Origin: Thioclava sediminum
GTDB lineage: Bacteria; Pseudomonadota; Alphaproteobacteria; Rhodobacterales; Rhodobacteraceae
DNA length: 64,000 nt
NCBI RefSeq assembly: GCF_002020355.1
Contig: NZ_MPZV01000001.1
Span: forward strand, 248,001 to 312,000
Direction of reading: 5' to 3'
The notes beneath the pieces were generated by a model. It was not told the origin of the DNA, did no database searches, and was given only the letters and a program-made list of their open reading frames with translations. Numbering within the stretch: the stretch's first letter is position 1; each line of letters starts with the position of its first letter. Made by a program: the position numbers and the translations under genes. Positions 51,436-62,365 of this stretch are shown in pieces.

Positions 51436-52164
51436 CTATAAATAGTAGCGCGGTGGCCCGGCCCCGAGCTCGACGACTCCTATATCGGCAAGCCGTTCGA
51501 GATCGGGCAATTCGAGAATCCCCTGCGCCCATCTGACCAGCCCCTCGGACCTCAGACGGGCAAGTGTCTTGTTGGTGTGAACGAGCGATAGCCCGAGCGC
51601 ATCCGCGAGATCCTGCTGCCGGACGGGGAACGGCATCTTGCCGTCGCGCACCAGCCCGGTCTGCGATCCGCGCTCGAACAGAGTGACGAAGGCCCATGCG
51701 AGCGCCTCGCGCGCCGAGCGCTGCCCGACCGTCACCAGCGCCTCGCTCAGGAAATGCTCCTCGCGCGCGACCTGCCATGTCAGCATCATCGCACGCTGCG
51801 GCATCTTCGAGAAAAGCTCCCACACTTGTTTACGGTCGAAAACGCTGAGCTTTACCGGGGTCAGCGCCTCGGTCGTGTGCGAGGCCATGCCCATCATGAT
51901 CGCGTCGAGGCCGATCAGATCGCCGGGAAAGAGGAAATTGAGCACTTGGCGCCGACCGTCTTCCAGCATCCGGTAACGCATGGCCTGGCCTTCGATCAAC
52001 GTGAAGAAGCGTTGCGGCTCGTTGCCTTCCATCACGACGGTCTGCCCTGCGGGCATCCGTAGCTCGCCCGCGCGGGCGGCTTCGGCGATTGCTTCCTCGT
52101 GCGCATCGGGCGCCATGAAGGCGGGATTATCGACGAAGGGACAATTTCTAAAGTTGCGTGTCAT
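51436..52164 (-). CDS. Crp/Fnr family transcriptional regulator, paralogue 2
   Basis: The 242-residue protein has a cNMP-binding-like beta barrel (PAGQTVVMEGNEPQRFFTLI near 38, RYRMLEDGRRQVLNFLFPGD near 63) and an HTH (DALGLSLVHTNKTLARLRSE near 188) close to that of paralogue 1. One N-terminal cysteine (NFRNCPF) is present, but no FNR-type cluster. The ATG at 52164 follows AAGG; a TTG at 52194 is possible. With paralogue 1 and the cyo genes it forms a run of minus-strand genes, consistent with respiratory control. Confidence 0.87.
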   Translation of the reverse strand: MTRNFRNCPFVDNPAFMAPDAHEEAIAEAARAGELRMPAGQTVVMEGNEPQRFFTLIEGQAMRYRMLEDGRRQVLNFLFPGDLIGLDAIMMGMASHTTEALTPVKLSVFDRKQVWELFSKMPQRAMMLTWQVAREEHFLSEALVTVGQRSAREALAWAFVTLFERGSQTGLVRDGKMPFPVRQQDLADALGLSLVHTNKTLARLRSEGLVRWAQGILELPDLERLADIGVVELGAGPPRYYL

Positions 52165-52510
52165 GCCTTGGCTCACTTTTACGTCATAAGGCAACGCGAA
52201 GGACCGTGGCAGGTTCCTTTCAAATTTCGTGGGTGGATTCCCTATTTCCCCTTATTTCCCTCACTATCTGCGCCCCGCATGTTCACGATCGCTTGTGTAA
52301 CAGGCAGCCCTGTGGGATTCATGCCAGCTAGACGCTTTGCAGCAGTATGTCATAGTTAAATGACCCCGGAGATTACGAGGTGCACTAAGGGCCAAGAGGC
52401 CTCTCAGCGCACCGACAATCGGGCTGAAGCCTAAAAGCGTTATACTGACGTCGGATCGATCCCGATCCTATCCCCCTCCAAATGCAGTAATCTGCAAGGA
52501 CAGGAAGCTG
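52165..52510. other. 346-bp divergent gap between Crp paralogue 2 and the receiver gene
   Basis: It contains the sequence TACGTCATA (52180-52188), shared with the start region of paralogue 1 (51292-51300), and a TATACT -10-like hexamer at 52441-52446. No gene or RNA is recognised. Confidence 0.5.
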
Positions 52511-52588
52511 ATGCCCCGGATTTTCCAACACGAACGAAGCGAGATCCGCGCAAGCGGCGCCCGCCTCGCGGCTAGGCGGTCCTCGTGA
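52511..52588 (+). CDS. Possible 25-codon leader ORF coupled to the receiver gene
   Basis: An ATG preceded by AGGAAGCTG opens a 25-codon frame whose stop TGA overlaps the GTG start of the receiver gene by four bases (GTGA). The encoded peptide is basic (seven arginines). The gene-like start site and the exact coupling make a translated leader plausible; chance in GC-rich DNA is the alternative. No relatives are recognised. Confidence 0.4.
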   Translation: MPRIFQHERSEIRASGARLAARRSS

Positions 52589-52971
52589 CTCTTTGTTCTC
52601 CCCCTCGGATCGACGGCACCGCGCTGGTGCTCGAAGACGCGATGATCGTGGCCTATGATGCGGCCGCGATGCTGAGCGAATTCGGCGCGCGCGATGTGGT
52701 CATCTTCGGCACTGTCGAAGAAGCATTGCTCCATATTGCTGGCGGCAATGACATCTCGATGGCGCTGCTCGACATCAATCTTGGCGATGAAACCTCGCTG
52801 GAAGCCGCCAAGGCGCTGCGCGAACGTGCGGTGCCGATCCTCTACTCGACCGGATATGATGAACAATCCGTGATGATGGACGGGTTTCCCGAAGGCAAGA
52901 TGCTGATAAAGCCCTTCACCAATGACGATTTCGCCAATGCCCTGATTTCGATGGGTTTTGCCGAAGCCTGA
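52585..52971 (+). CDS. Single-domain response regulator
   Basis: The 128-residue protein is a CheY-like receiver with the acidic pair Glu17/Asp18 (VLEDAM), phospho-acceptor Asp63 (LLDINLGDE) and Lys109 (LIKPF). There is no output domain. It resembles the receiver fused to the bacteriophytochrome (LVLEDTLIIAMDAA there, LVLEDAMIVAYDAA here), a type commonly linked to HWE kinases. The GTG start at 52585 lies after AGGCGGT and leaves a 10-residue N-terminus. It could be phosphorylated by an HWE kinase encoded elsewhere. Confidence 0.85.
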   Translation: MTLCSPPRIDGTALVLEDAMIVAYDAAAMLSEFGARDVVIFGTVEEALLHIAGGNDISMALLDINLGDETSLEAAKALRERAVPILYSTGYDEQSVMMDGFPEGKMLIKPFTNDDFANALISMGFAEA

Positions 52972-53017
52972 TTTCTGCGCCACTGGCGCTGAGATCGATA
53001 TGCCATGCGCCCGGTGA

Positions 53018-54694
<1,677 letters not shown>

Positions 54695-54736
54695 GGGGCT
54701 GAGGGCAGCGCCCGAGCCTCGGGGGCTTTGCGATGG

Positions 54737-54900
54737 CGCGCGGAACGCGCCGAAGGCGCAGGGCGCGCGCCGGTCCGTCCCGACGGGCTGGCGCATTGCC
54801 ACCCGCACACATCGTTCATACTGTGGGAGGCTTGGCAGGCATAAAGCGCCTTCGTTCAAAACTCAGGCCACGCCACCCCACGGACCGGCGAGCGCCCTTC
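54737..54900. repeat. 164-bp intergenic repeat, copy 3
   Basis: The third and most diverged copy. Its left block (GCGCCGAAGGCGCAGGGCGC) and the CCGTCCCGACGGGCTGGCGC hairpin match copies 1 and 2, and ATAAAGCGC sits at 54841. The right end (ACGCCACCCCACGGACCGGC, then GAGCGCCCTTC) has several changes. After it comes an ordinary intrinsic terminator. It lies between the CoA-transferase and pyrophosphatase genes, which converge. Confidence 0.78.
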
Positions 54901-54917
54901 TACCCGACCAAACGAAA

Positions 54918-54943
54918 AAGGGGCGTCCGACCAGACGCCCCTT
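54918..54943. terminator. Bidirectional terminator between convergent genes
   Basis: The stem AAGGGGCGTC / GACGCCCCTT with a six-base loop lies 23 bp from the pyrophosphatase stop (minus strand) and 17 bp beyond the repeat. A runs on the plus strand become T runs on the minus strand. Confidence 0.85.
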
Positions 54944-54966
54944 ACCCAATTCCAATCCCGAAAGGC

Positions 54967-55887
54967 TCAGACCTTGAGCGACGGAATGATCTGCTTTTTC
55001 CGGCTCATCACGCCCGGCAGCACCACCGTGTCGCCCTCGACCGTGGTGTCGAAGCTCTTCTCAGCCACGCCCTTCACCAGATCGTTCGGCACCAGCAGCG
55101 TCGCCTCTTCCTTCAGGATGTCGATCACGAACAGCAGCACCTGATCGACGCCGTCTTCCTTCGCGACCTCTTCCATCGAGGACATCAACGAGGCCTTCCG
55201 GTCCAGCACCATCTTCGGCGCGGTGGTCTCCAGCACGGAGACGCGGAAACTCGTGCCGTCGACCGGGTATTCCTTGGAATCCATCCGCAGCAGTTCCGCA
55301 TCGGTGAAGGCGGAGACGTCCGATTTCGCTTCGAACATCTTCTCGGCGAGCTCGTGCATGTCGATGCCCAGATCCGATGCCAGCGCGTCACAGACGGCCC
55401 GGTCGTGATCGGTGGTGGTGGGCGAGCGGAATTCCAGCGTGTCAGACAGGATGCAGCTGAGCATCGCACCCTTGATGCCGCGCGGTGCCTTCGCCACATC
55501 GTCGCCCATCAGATCGTAGAGGATGGTCGCGGTGCAGGCGAGCGGGCGCATCGTGATGTCGATCGGGCCTTTGGTCTCGATCCCGCCGGTCAGCTTATGG
55601 TGATCGATGATCTGGATGACATTGGCCGCGTTGATACCGCTCGGCAGCTCGGCGGGGTTGTTGGTATCGACGACGACCACGTCCTCGCCTTCTTCCACGT
55701 CAGAGATGATTTCGGGCTTGTCGAGACCCCAATGCTCGATAACGAAAGCAGCCTCGGTGTTGGGCTCACCCAGCAGGCAGGGCTTGGCCGGAGTGCCTTT
55801 GACATCATTGAGATACCACGCCCAGGCGATGGGCGAGCCGGTGGAGTCGGTGTCGGGAGCCTTATGGCCAAAAACCTTGATCGTCAT
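54967..55887 (-). CDS. ppaC: Manganese-dependent inorganic pyrophosphatase (family II)
   Basis: The 306-residue DHH-family enzyme starts with the metal-site FGHKAPDTDSTGSP (His8, Asp12, Asp14), and has VVVDTNN near 70 and QIIDHHK near 92. The C-terminal DHHA2 domain carries SRKKQIIP. It hydrolyses pyrophosphate and drives biosynthetic reactions in the cytoplasm. MTIKVFG at 55887 follows GAGAGGATCTCCCC; a start at 55911 is also open. Confidence 0.95.
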   Translation of the reverse strand: MTIKVFGHKAPDTDSTGSPIAWAWYLNDVKGTPAKPCLLGEPNTEAAFVIEHWGLDKPEIISDVEEGEDVVVVDTNNPAELPSGINAANVIQIIDHHKLTGGIETKGPIDITMRPLACTATILYDLMGDDVAKAPRGIKGAMLSCILSDTLEFRSPTTTDHDRAVCDALASDLGIDMHELAEKMFEAKSDVSAFTDAELLRMDSKEYPVDGTSFRVSVLETTAPKMVLDRKASLMSSMEEVAKEDGVDQVLLFVIDILKEEATLLVPNDLVKGVAEKSFDTTVEGDTVVLPGVMSRKKQIIPSLKV

Positions 55888-56028
55888 GGGGAGATCCTCT
55901 CGGATAATCATCTGTCGGCGCAGGTTATAGGCGCTGTGTCTGGGCTTGTCACCTAGGGGTCTGGCGATGCCGAAAGGGGCGAGCCCGAACCCTGGACGGG
56001 CACCCCGGAAACGCTCTGCATCAACTGA

Positions 56029-57030
56029 TCAGCTATCCAGACGCTTGATCGTCCAGCCGTCCTTTTCGAGCAGCCGCAACAGCCCCTCTTCACCGGACAG
56101 GTGGAGCGCGCCCACCGCCACGACTACGGGGCCATCCTCTGCCGCCGCCTCGATCTCGGGCAGCCAGTTTTGGTTGCGCGCCACCATCAGAAGATCCTCG
56201 GAGAGCTTCATCTGGCGTTCGACCTCGTCGGCATCCATGCCCGCCGCGACCGCCTGATAGCGCGCTAGTTCCCAGATCAGGCGCGGCTCGCCCCGGAAAT
56301 AGAGATCGCCCATCGTCACGCCCATATCGTCGGCCAGGGGCGCGCCGATCACCGCCGCGCGCAGCATCTCCAGCGCTTCGGCCTCGGTGATCCCGTTGAA
56401 GAGCTTGAAGACGGTATCCCACGGCTCGAGCGCCTCGACCGGCACGCCGTCGGCCTCGGCCGCGGTCATCACCTGCAGATCCAGACCTCCCTGCCCCTTC
56501 GCAAGTTCGGCCGTCGCACACGGCGGAAGCGAGAGCGTCATCGCGACGAAAGCAGGCCGCATCTTGGCCGCGAGGAAGGCGGGCATCCCGTGGGCCGCCA
56601 GCGCCGCCTTGGTCATGTTCCAGTCCTGCTCCGACATCATCTGGGGCAGCGTCTTGCCGGTCGAGAACATCAGGGTCGGGTCGGTCTTGATCGCATGTTC
56701 CAGCTTCCCCTGCTCGTCCGGACCTGCCTCCACCAGAAGCTGCGACGCATCGTCGAGCGCCTTCGAGAGCGTGCCGACGAGCTTGTCATGGCGCGGATCG
56801 GGAAGGTGGTAAGTGCCAGCCAGCGTGATCTTTTCCTCGCCTTTGGTTGCAGAGAACAGCAATCCGCGAGAGAAGGGCGCGGAATCGGCCTCGGCGGTCA
56901 GCGCCTCCTGCTCGGCTGCGGGCAGCGCGTCGAAAATATTCTTGCCGCGGCACTCGGCCCAAGCGGGCAGTGCAAGGCAGAGCGAGAGCGCGGGGGCCAG
57001 CAGCGGCCGAAGGAACGTGGCGAGTTTCAT
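56029..57030 (-). CDS. TraB/GumN family protein with signal peptide
   Basis: The 333-residue protein has an N-terminal signal (FLRPLLAPALSLCLALPAWA) and the family motif LAGTYHLPDPRHDKL near residue 70, with the second glycine-rich/His motif in VVVAVGALHLSGEEGLLRLL near 300. TraB/GumN proteins resemble EreA-type hydrolases and are probably metal-dependent proteases or hydrolases; the biological role is unknown. The product would be periplasmic. It lies between the pyrophosphatase and groESL genes. Confidence 0.85.
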   Translation of the reverse strand: MKLATFLRPLLAPALSLCLALPAWAECRGKNIFDALPAAEQEALTAEADSAPFSRGLLFSATKGEEKITLAGTYHLPDPRHDKLVGTLSKALDDASQLLVEAGPDEQGKLEHAIKTDPTLMFSTGKTLPQMMSEQDWNMTKAALAAHGMPAFLAAKMRPAFVAMTLSLPPCATAELAKGQGGLDLQVMTAAEADGVPVEALEPWDTVFKLFNGITEAEALEMLRAAVIGAPLADDMGVTMGDLYFRGEPRLIWELARYQAVAAGMDADEVERQMKLSEDLLMVARNQNWLPEIEAAAEDGPVVVAVGALHLSGEEGLLRLLEKDGWTIKRLDS

Positions 57031-57126
57031 GACGGCGAGAGTGCCACGCGATCTGCATTCCGCATAGAGGCGAAATCGCCGCGCCCCGATCGCTCGAATT
57101 GACGCAAAAAATTCGCCCTCCGGTTA

Positions 57127-57155
57127 TTGACACCCACCCGCCCCAATGACTAACT
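57127..57155 (+). promoter_or_regulatory. Sigma-70-type promoter of groESL
   Basis: A consensus TTGACA at 57127-57132 is followed after 17 bp by CTAACT (57150-57155). The predicted transcription start falls at the CIRCE element, the usual arrangement for HrcA-repressed groE operons. Confidence 0.7.
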
Positions 57156-57164
57156 CCGCCATCG

Positions 57165-57191
57165 TTAGCACTCACCAGCAACGAGTGCTAA
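57165..57191. promoter_or_regulatory. CIRCE operator (HrcA binding site)
   Basis: TTAGCACTC-N9-GAGTGCTAA is a perfect CIRCE inverted repeat (57165-57173 and 57183-57191), 37 bp before the groES start. HrcA would repress the operon here. The hrcA gene is not in the window. Confidence 0.97.
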
Positions 57192-57228
57192 AAGTTTTCG
57201 AACCTGGAACCTTTAGGGAGTGACCCAG

Positions 57229-57516
57229 ATGGCATTCAAACCGCTTCATGACCGTGTGCTGGTCAAGCGCGTGGAGAGCGAAGAAAAAACCAAGGGTGGC
57301 CTGATCATCCCCGACAGCGCGAAAGAAAAGCCCGCAGAGGGTGAAGTCGTCGCAGTGGGTGACGGCGCGCGCAAGGAATCGGGCGAGCTGATCGCACCGG
57401 GCGTCAAAGCTGGCGACCGCGTTCTCTTCGGCAAGTGGTCGGGCACGGAAGTGACCCTCGACGGCGAAGAGCTGCTCATCATGAAAGAAAGCGACATCAT
57501 GGGCATCATCTCGTAA
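57229..57516 (+). CDS. groES: Co-chaperonin GroES
   Basis: The 95-residue GroES caps the GroEL ring. Typical segments are [12 protein letters not shown], the mobile loop [17 protein letters not shown] and the C-terminal ESDIMGII. The ATG at 57229 follows AGGGAG; an in-frame GTG at 57220 is not favoured. It is cotranscribed with groEL 65 bp downstream, under CIRCE control. Confidence 0.98.
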   Translation: MAFKPLHDRVLVKRVESEEKTKGGLIIPDSAKEKPAEGEVVAVGDGARKESGELIAPGVKAGDRVLFGKWSGTEVTLDGEELLIMKESDIMGIIS

Positions 57517-57545
57517 GGCGCCCTGCCCTTACCGAGATCCCCTGA

Positions 57546-59225
<1,680 letters not shown>

Positions 59226-59256
59226 TCAGCCGTTCCCGCTTCAGGGATCTAATGGG

Positions 59257-59286
59257 AAGGGGCGCTCCGAAAGGGGCGCCCCTTTT
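59257..59286 (+). terminator. Terminator of groESL
   Basis: The stem AAGGGGCGC / GCGCCCCTT is followed by TTTC, 31 bp after the groEL stop. Confidence 0.88.
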
Positions 59287-59395
59287 CACATGCGTAAATC
59301 GCAGGTTTTCATGCGTGCATTGAGCTATGTCACGGGGCAGCGAACGAATGGCGCTATACTTCCCCCAACGTCAATTTCGTTGGAGGGCCCCGGTC

Positions 59396-60535
59396 ATGTC
59401 GCGCAATTTCCTCGTCAAATCCCTCGCCTGCCTCGCTGTCGCGCTGGCCGCCCCGGTCGCGGCGGCTGAGGAAACTCAAGACTGGCGCTTCGGCGGAGAC
59501 GCCTATCTCGCGGGCCGCACCGTGAGTGCCACGGGCGAGAACATTCACGACCTCTTCGCCGCCGGTCAGCACGTAACCTTGGGCAGCCCAATCACCGGCG
59601 CGGCGCATCTCGCGGGCCAGAACATCGTGATCGGCGCGCGGGTGGGCGGTGATCTCTACGCGGCGGGACAGGATATCGACCTCGACGCCCCGGTGGCGGG
59701 CGCGGCCACGCTCGCGGGTCAGGCGCTCACCATCAAGGGCCCGATCTCGGGCAACCTGCGCGCGATGGGCCAGCAGGTCCGGCTAGAGGCGCCGGTCGCG
59801 GGCAGCGTGATCATCGGCGCCGACGACGCACAGATCGACACCGAGATCTCGGGCGATCTGGTGCTGGGGACAAAGACCGTCACCTGGGGCGATGGCGCGA
59901 CGGTCACAGGCAAGGTCCAAGTCTACACCGACACGCCCGGCGAGGTGAGCGTGCCTGCCAGCGTCGCCCCGGCAGATCGGGTCAGCGTCCATGAGGCGAA
60001 GGAGTTCGAGCAGGCGAAGTCGCGCGTAGCCCCGGAGCGCAATTACCTCATCGAGACCCGCGACTGGCTGGGCGGCGTGCTCGTGGTCGGGATCGTGGCC
60101 ACGCTTCTTGCCGTCTTCGCGCCGGGCTTCATGGACCGGATGCGCCAACGCAGCCTCGCCCATCCGTTGCGCGCGGGGCTTGCGGGGTTCATCGGGCTCT
60201 CGGCGCTGGTTGGGTCGATCCTGCTGCTCGCGATGACGGTGATCGGCATCGTGCTTATTCCGTTCTCGCTGCTCGGGGTGCTGGTGCTGGGCTTCGGCGG
60301 CTATATCGTGGGCATCTGGGTCATCGGCGCCTGGGCGCATGATCTGATCGGGCGCGGCCATCCCGTCACCAATGGAGAATGCGCGCTCGCGGCCTTCGGC
60401 GGTGCGGTGATTGGGGCGCTCATCTGCATCATCCCCTGGGTCGGTTGGCTCGGCATGATGGCGATCTTCCTGTTCGGCGCGGGCGCGATCGTGCTGCGCG
60501 TGACCGGGATCGGCGCGCAAGGCGCCACAGCCTGA
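59396..60535 (+). CDS. Exported repeat-containing membrane protein, bactofilin/polymer-forming-like
   Basis: The 379-residue protein has a signal peptide (MSRNFLVKSLACLAVALAAP), then a run of short beta-helix-like repeats from about residue 45 to 185 with recurrent AGQ (HLAGQNIVIGARVGGDLYAA, ATLAGQALTIKGPISG). These are followed by about four membrane helices between residues 230 and 370. The pattern is that of polymer-forming (bactofilin-like) domains linked to a membrane anchor. The ATG at 59396 follows TGGAGG. No function is known. The downstream HAD gene starts 71 bp further on. Confidence 0.7.
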   Translation: MSRNFLVKSLACLAVALAAPVAAAEETQDWRFGGDAYLAGRTVSATGENIHDLFAAGQHVTLGSPITGAAHLAGQNIVIGARVGGDLYAAGQDIDLDAPVAGAATLAGQALTIKGPISGNLRAMGQQVRLEAPVAGSVIIGADDAQIDTEISGDLVLGTKTVTWGDGATVTGKVQVYTDTPGEVSVPASVAPADRVSVHEAKEFEQAKSRVAPERNYLIETRDWLGGVLVVGIVATLLAVFAPGFMDRMRQRSLAHPLRAGLAGFIGLSALVGSILLLAMTVIGIVLIPFSLLGVLVLGFGGYIVGIWVIGAWAHDLIGRGHPVTNGECALAAFGGAVIGALICIIPWVGWLGMMAIFLFGAGAIVLRVTGIGAQGATA

Positions 60536-60606
60536 CAGCCCCTTCCCACCTCTGGCCATCTACGCTTTCGCGCGCTATCGCTGCGCGAAGGACGGGGGGA
60601 GGAACC

Positions 60607-61275
60607 ATGACCGAGCTTGTGATTTTCGACTGCGACGGGGTGCTGATCGATTCCGAGATCATCTCGGCGCAGATGCTGATCGACGAGCTGGCCAAGCTGC
60701 GGGTGACGATCGACCTCGACTATGTCGCGCGGCATTTCCTCGGACGGTCCTACCCCACCGTGATGAAGCAGATCCGCTACGAATTCGGGCTCGATCTGCC
60801 GGAGGAATTCGAGGCGCAGTATCGCGCGCGGCTTCTGGACGCGTTCGAGCGCGAGTTGCAGGTGATGCCGGGCGTGGCCGATGTGATGGAGAGGCTGGAC
60901 GTGCCGTGGTGCGTGGCCACCTCGTCGAGCCAGCCGCGCGCGGAACGCTCGCTGGAAATCGCAGGGCTGCGCGAACGGGTGGGCAATCGGCTGTTCACGG
61001 CAAGCGAGGTCTCGCATGGCAAACCCGCGCCCGATCTGTTTCTCCATGCGGCAACGAAGATGGGCGCGGCCCCGGCTCGCACGCTGGTGATCGAGGACAG
61101 TCTCAATGGCATCCGCGCCGGGCTCGCGGCGGGAATGGAAGTCTGGCGCTTCACCGGCGGCAGCCATCTTGCCGGGCGCGATCTGACCCCGCCCGAGGAC
61201 GCGCAGCCGCATCGCGAATTTGCGCATTTCACCGAGTTCTTCCAGAATGAGCCGACTAGGGAGAAAGATTCGTGA
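60607..61275 (+). CDS. HAD family phosphatase, phosphoglucomutase/phosphoglycolate type
   Basis: The 222-residue protein has the HAD motif I VIFDCDGVLIDSE (Asp8, Asp10) with a helical cap domain after it, motif II ATSSSQPRAERS near 103 and motif IV VIEDSLNGIRAG near 161. It would dephosphorylate or isomerise a sugar or polyol phosphate. It overlaps the SorC-type regulator gene and precedes a polyol ABC transporter, so a role in polyol phosphate metabolism is likely. The start at 60607 follows GGGGGGAGGAACC. Confidence 0.85.
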   Translation: MTELVIFDCDGVLIDSEIISAQMLIDELAKLRVTIDLDYVARHFLGRSYPTVMKQIRYEFGLDLPEEFEAQYRARLLDAFERELQVMPGVADVMERLDVPWCVATSSSQPRAERSLEIAGLRERVGNRLFTASEVSHGKPAPDLFLHAATKMGAAPARTLVIEDSLNGIRAGLAAGMEVWRFTGGSHLAGRDLTPPEDAQPHREFAHFTEFFQNEPTREKDS

Positions 61276-62228
61276 ACCGTATGAGCGACGCCGAAACCTC
61301 GCGCGATGACGAGGCGGCACGGGCCGGATGGCTCTATTATGTCGGCGGAATGACGCAGGACCAGATCGCCGCCGAGCTCGGCGTCTCGCGCCAGCGCGCG
61401 CAGCGGCTGGTGAGCCGCGCGGTCTCCGAAGGGCTGGTGCGGGTGCGCATCGAGCACAAGATCGGGGCCTGTCTGGAACTTGAAGCGGCGCTGATCCGGC
61501 GCTTCGGGCTGCAGACGGCGCGTGTCGCGCCCTCGCTGGGCGAACGGGGCGATCCCTCTGCGGCCACTGCGGCCTTCGCCGCCACGCTTCTCGAACGTAT
61601 CCTCGCCCGCTCCGAGCCGCAGGTGATCGCCTTCGGCACCGGGCGCTCGCTCTCGGCGATGGTGAACGAGGTGATGCAGCGCCCCGCGACCGCGCATAAA
61701 ATCGTCTCGCTGATCGGCAACATCGCGCCCGACGGCTCGGCCTCGTTCTATGACGTCATCATGCGCATGGCCGACAAGCTGCGCCTGCCGCATTACCCGA
61801 TGCTGGTGCCGGTGATCTCGGAGACGGTGGAAGAACGCGCGATGTTCGACAAGCTCAAGCCGGTACAGGCGGTGCAGCGGCTTGCGGCGGCGGCGGATGC
61901 GACCTTCGTCGGTGTCGGCCAGTTGGGCGAGGACGCGCCGGTCTACAAGGACGGCTTCGTCACCCTTGCCGAGCTGGAAGAGCTGCGTGCCGCGGGCGGC
62001 GTAGGCGAACTCGTGGGCTCGTTCTACGATGCGCAGGGCAATTACATCGCCACCCCCACCACGGCGCGCTTCGGCTCGTTCCGGATCGAGCCCAAGCGCG
62101 AGGCCCCGGTGATCGGCATCGCAGCCGGCCCATCGAAACTGGTCGCGATTCGTGCAGCCCTCGCAGGCGGGCTTCTCAACGGGCTCGTGACCGATGAGCC
62201 GACGGCCCAGGCCCTGTTGGAAGACTGA
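61272..62228 (+). CDS. SorC/DeoR-type sugar-binding transcriptional regulator
   Basis: The 318-residue protein has an N-terminal HTH (GMTQDQIAAELGVSRQRAQR near 26) and a SorC-family sugar-binding domain (VIAFGTGRSLSAM near 116, VGQLGEDAPVYKDGF near 215). It overlaps the HAD gene by 4 bp (GTGA). It is expected to respond to a polyol or its phosphate and control the following transporter. Met4 at 61281 is an alternative start. Confidence 0.87.
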   Translation: MNRMSDAETSRDDEAARAGWLYYVGGMTQDQIAAELGVSRQRAQRLVSRAVSEGLVRVRIEHKIGACLELEAALIRRFGLQTARVAPSLGERGDPSAATAAFAATLLERILARSEPQVIAFGTGRSLSAMVNEVMQRPATAHKIVSLIGNIAPDGSASFYDVIMRMADKLRLPHYPMLVPVISETVEERAMFDKLKPVQAVQRLAAAADATFVGVGQLGEDAPVYKDGFVTLAELEELRAAGGVGELVGSFYDAQGNYIATPTTARFGSFRIEPKREAPVIGIAAGPSKLVAIRAALAGGLLNGLVTDEPTAQALLED

Positions 62229-62290
62229 CGCCGAAACAAGGCGTTACTGTCAGCGTTAACAATTAATCAAGACATCGCAGTAATTCTGGA

Positions 62291-62319
62291 TTGACAGTTT
62301 AGGTCGCGTTTGTGAATAT
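62291..62319 (+). promoter_or_regulatory. Promoter of the polyol transport operon
   Basis: TTGACA at 62291-62296 and GAATAT at 62314-62319 are separated by 17 bp, 46 bp before the binding-protein start. The TGACAGT covering the -35 region has an inverted partner ACTGTCA at 62247-62253, a possible site for the SorC-type regulator. Confidence 0.6.
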
Positions 62320-62365
62320 TTTCTCACAGTTTGGGCATATGCTCAAAACTCAAGGGAGGAAATCT

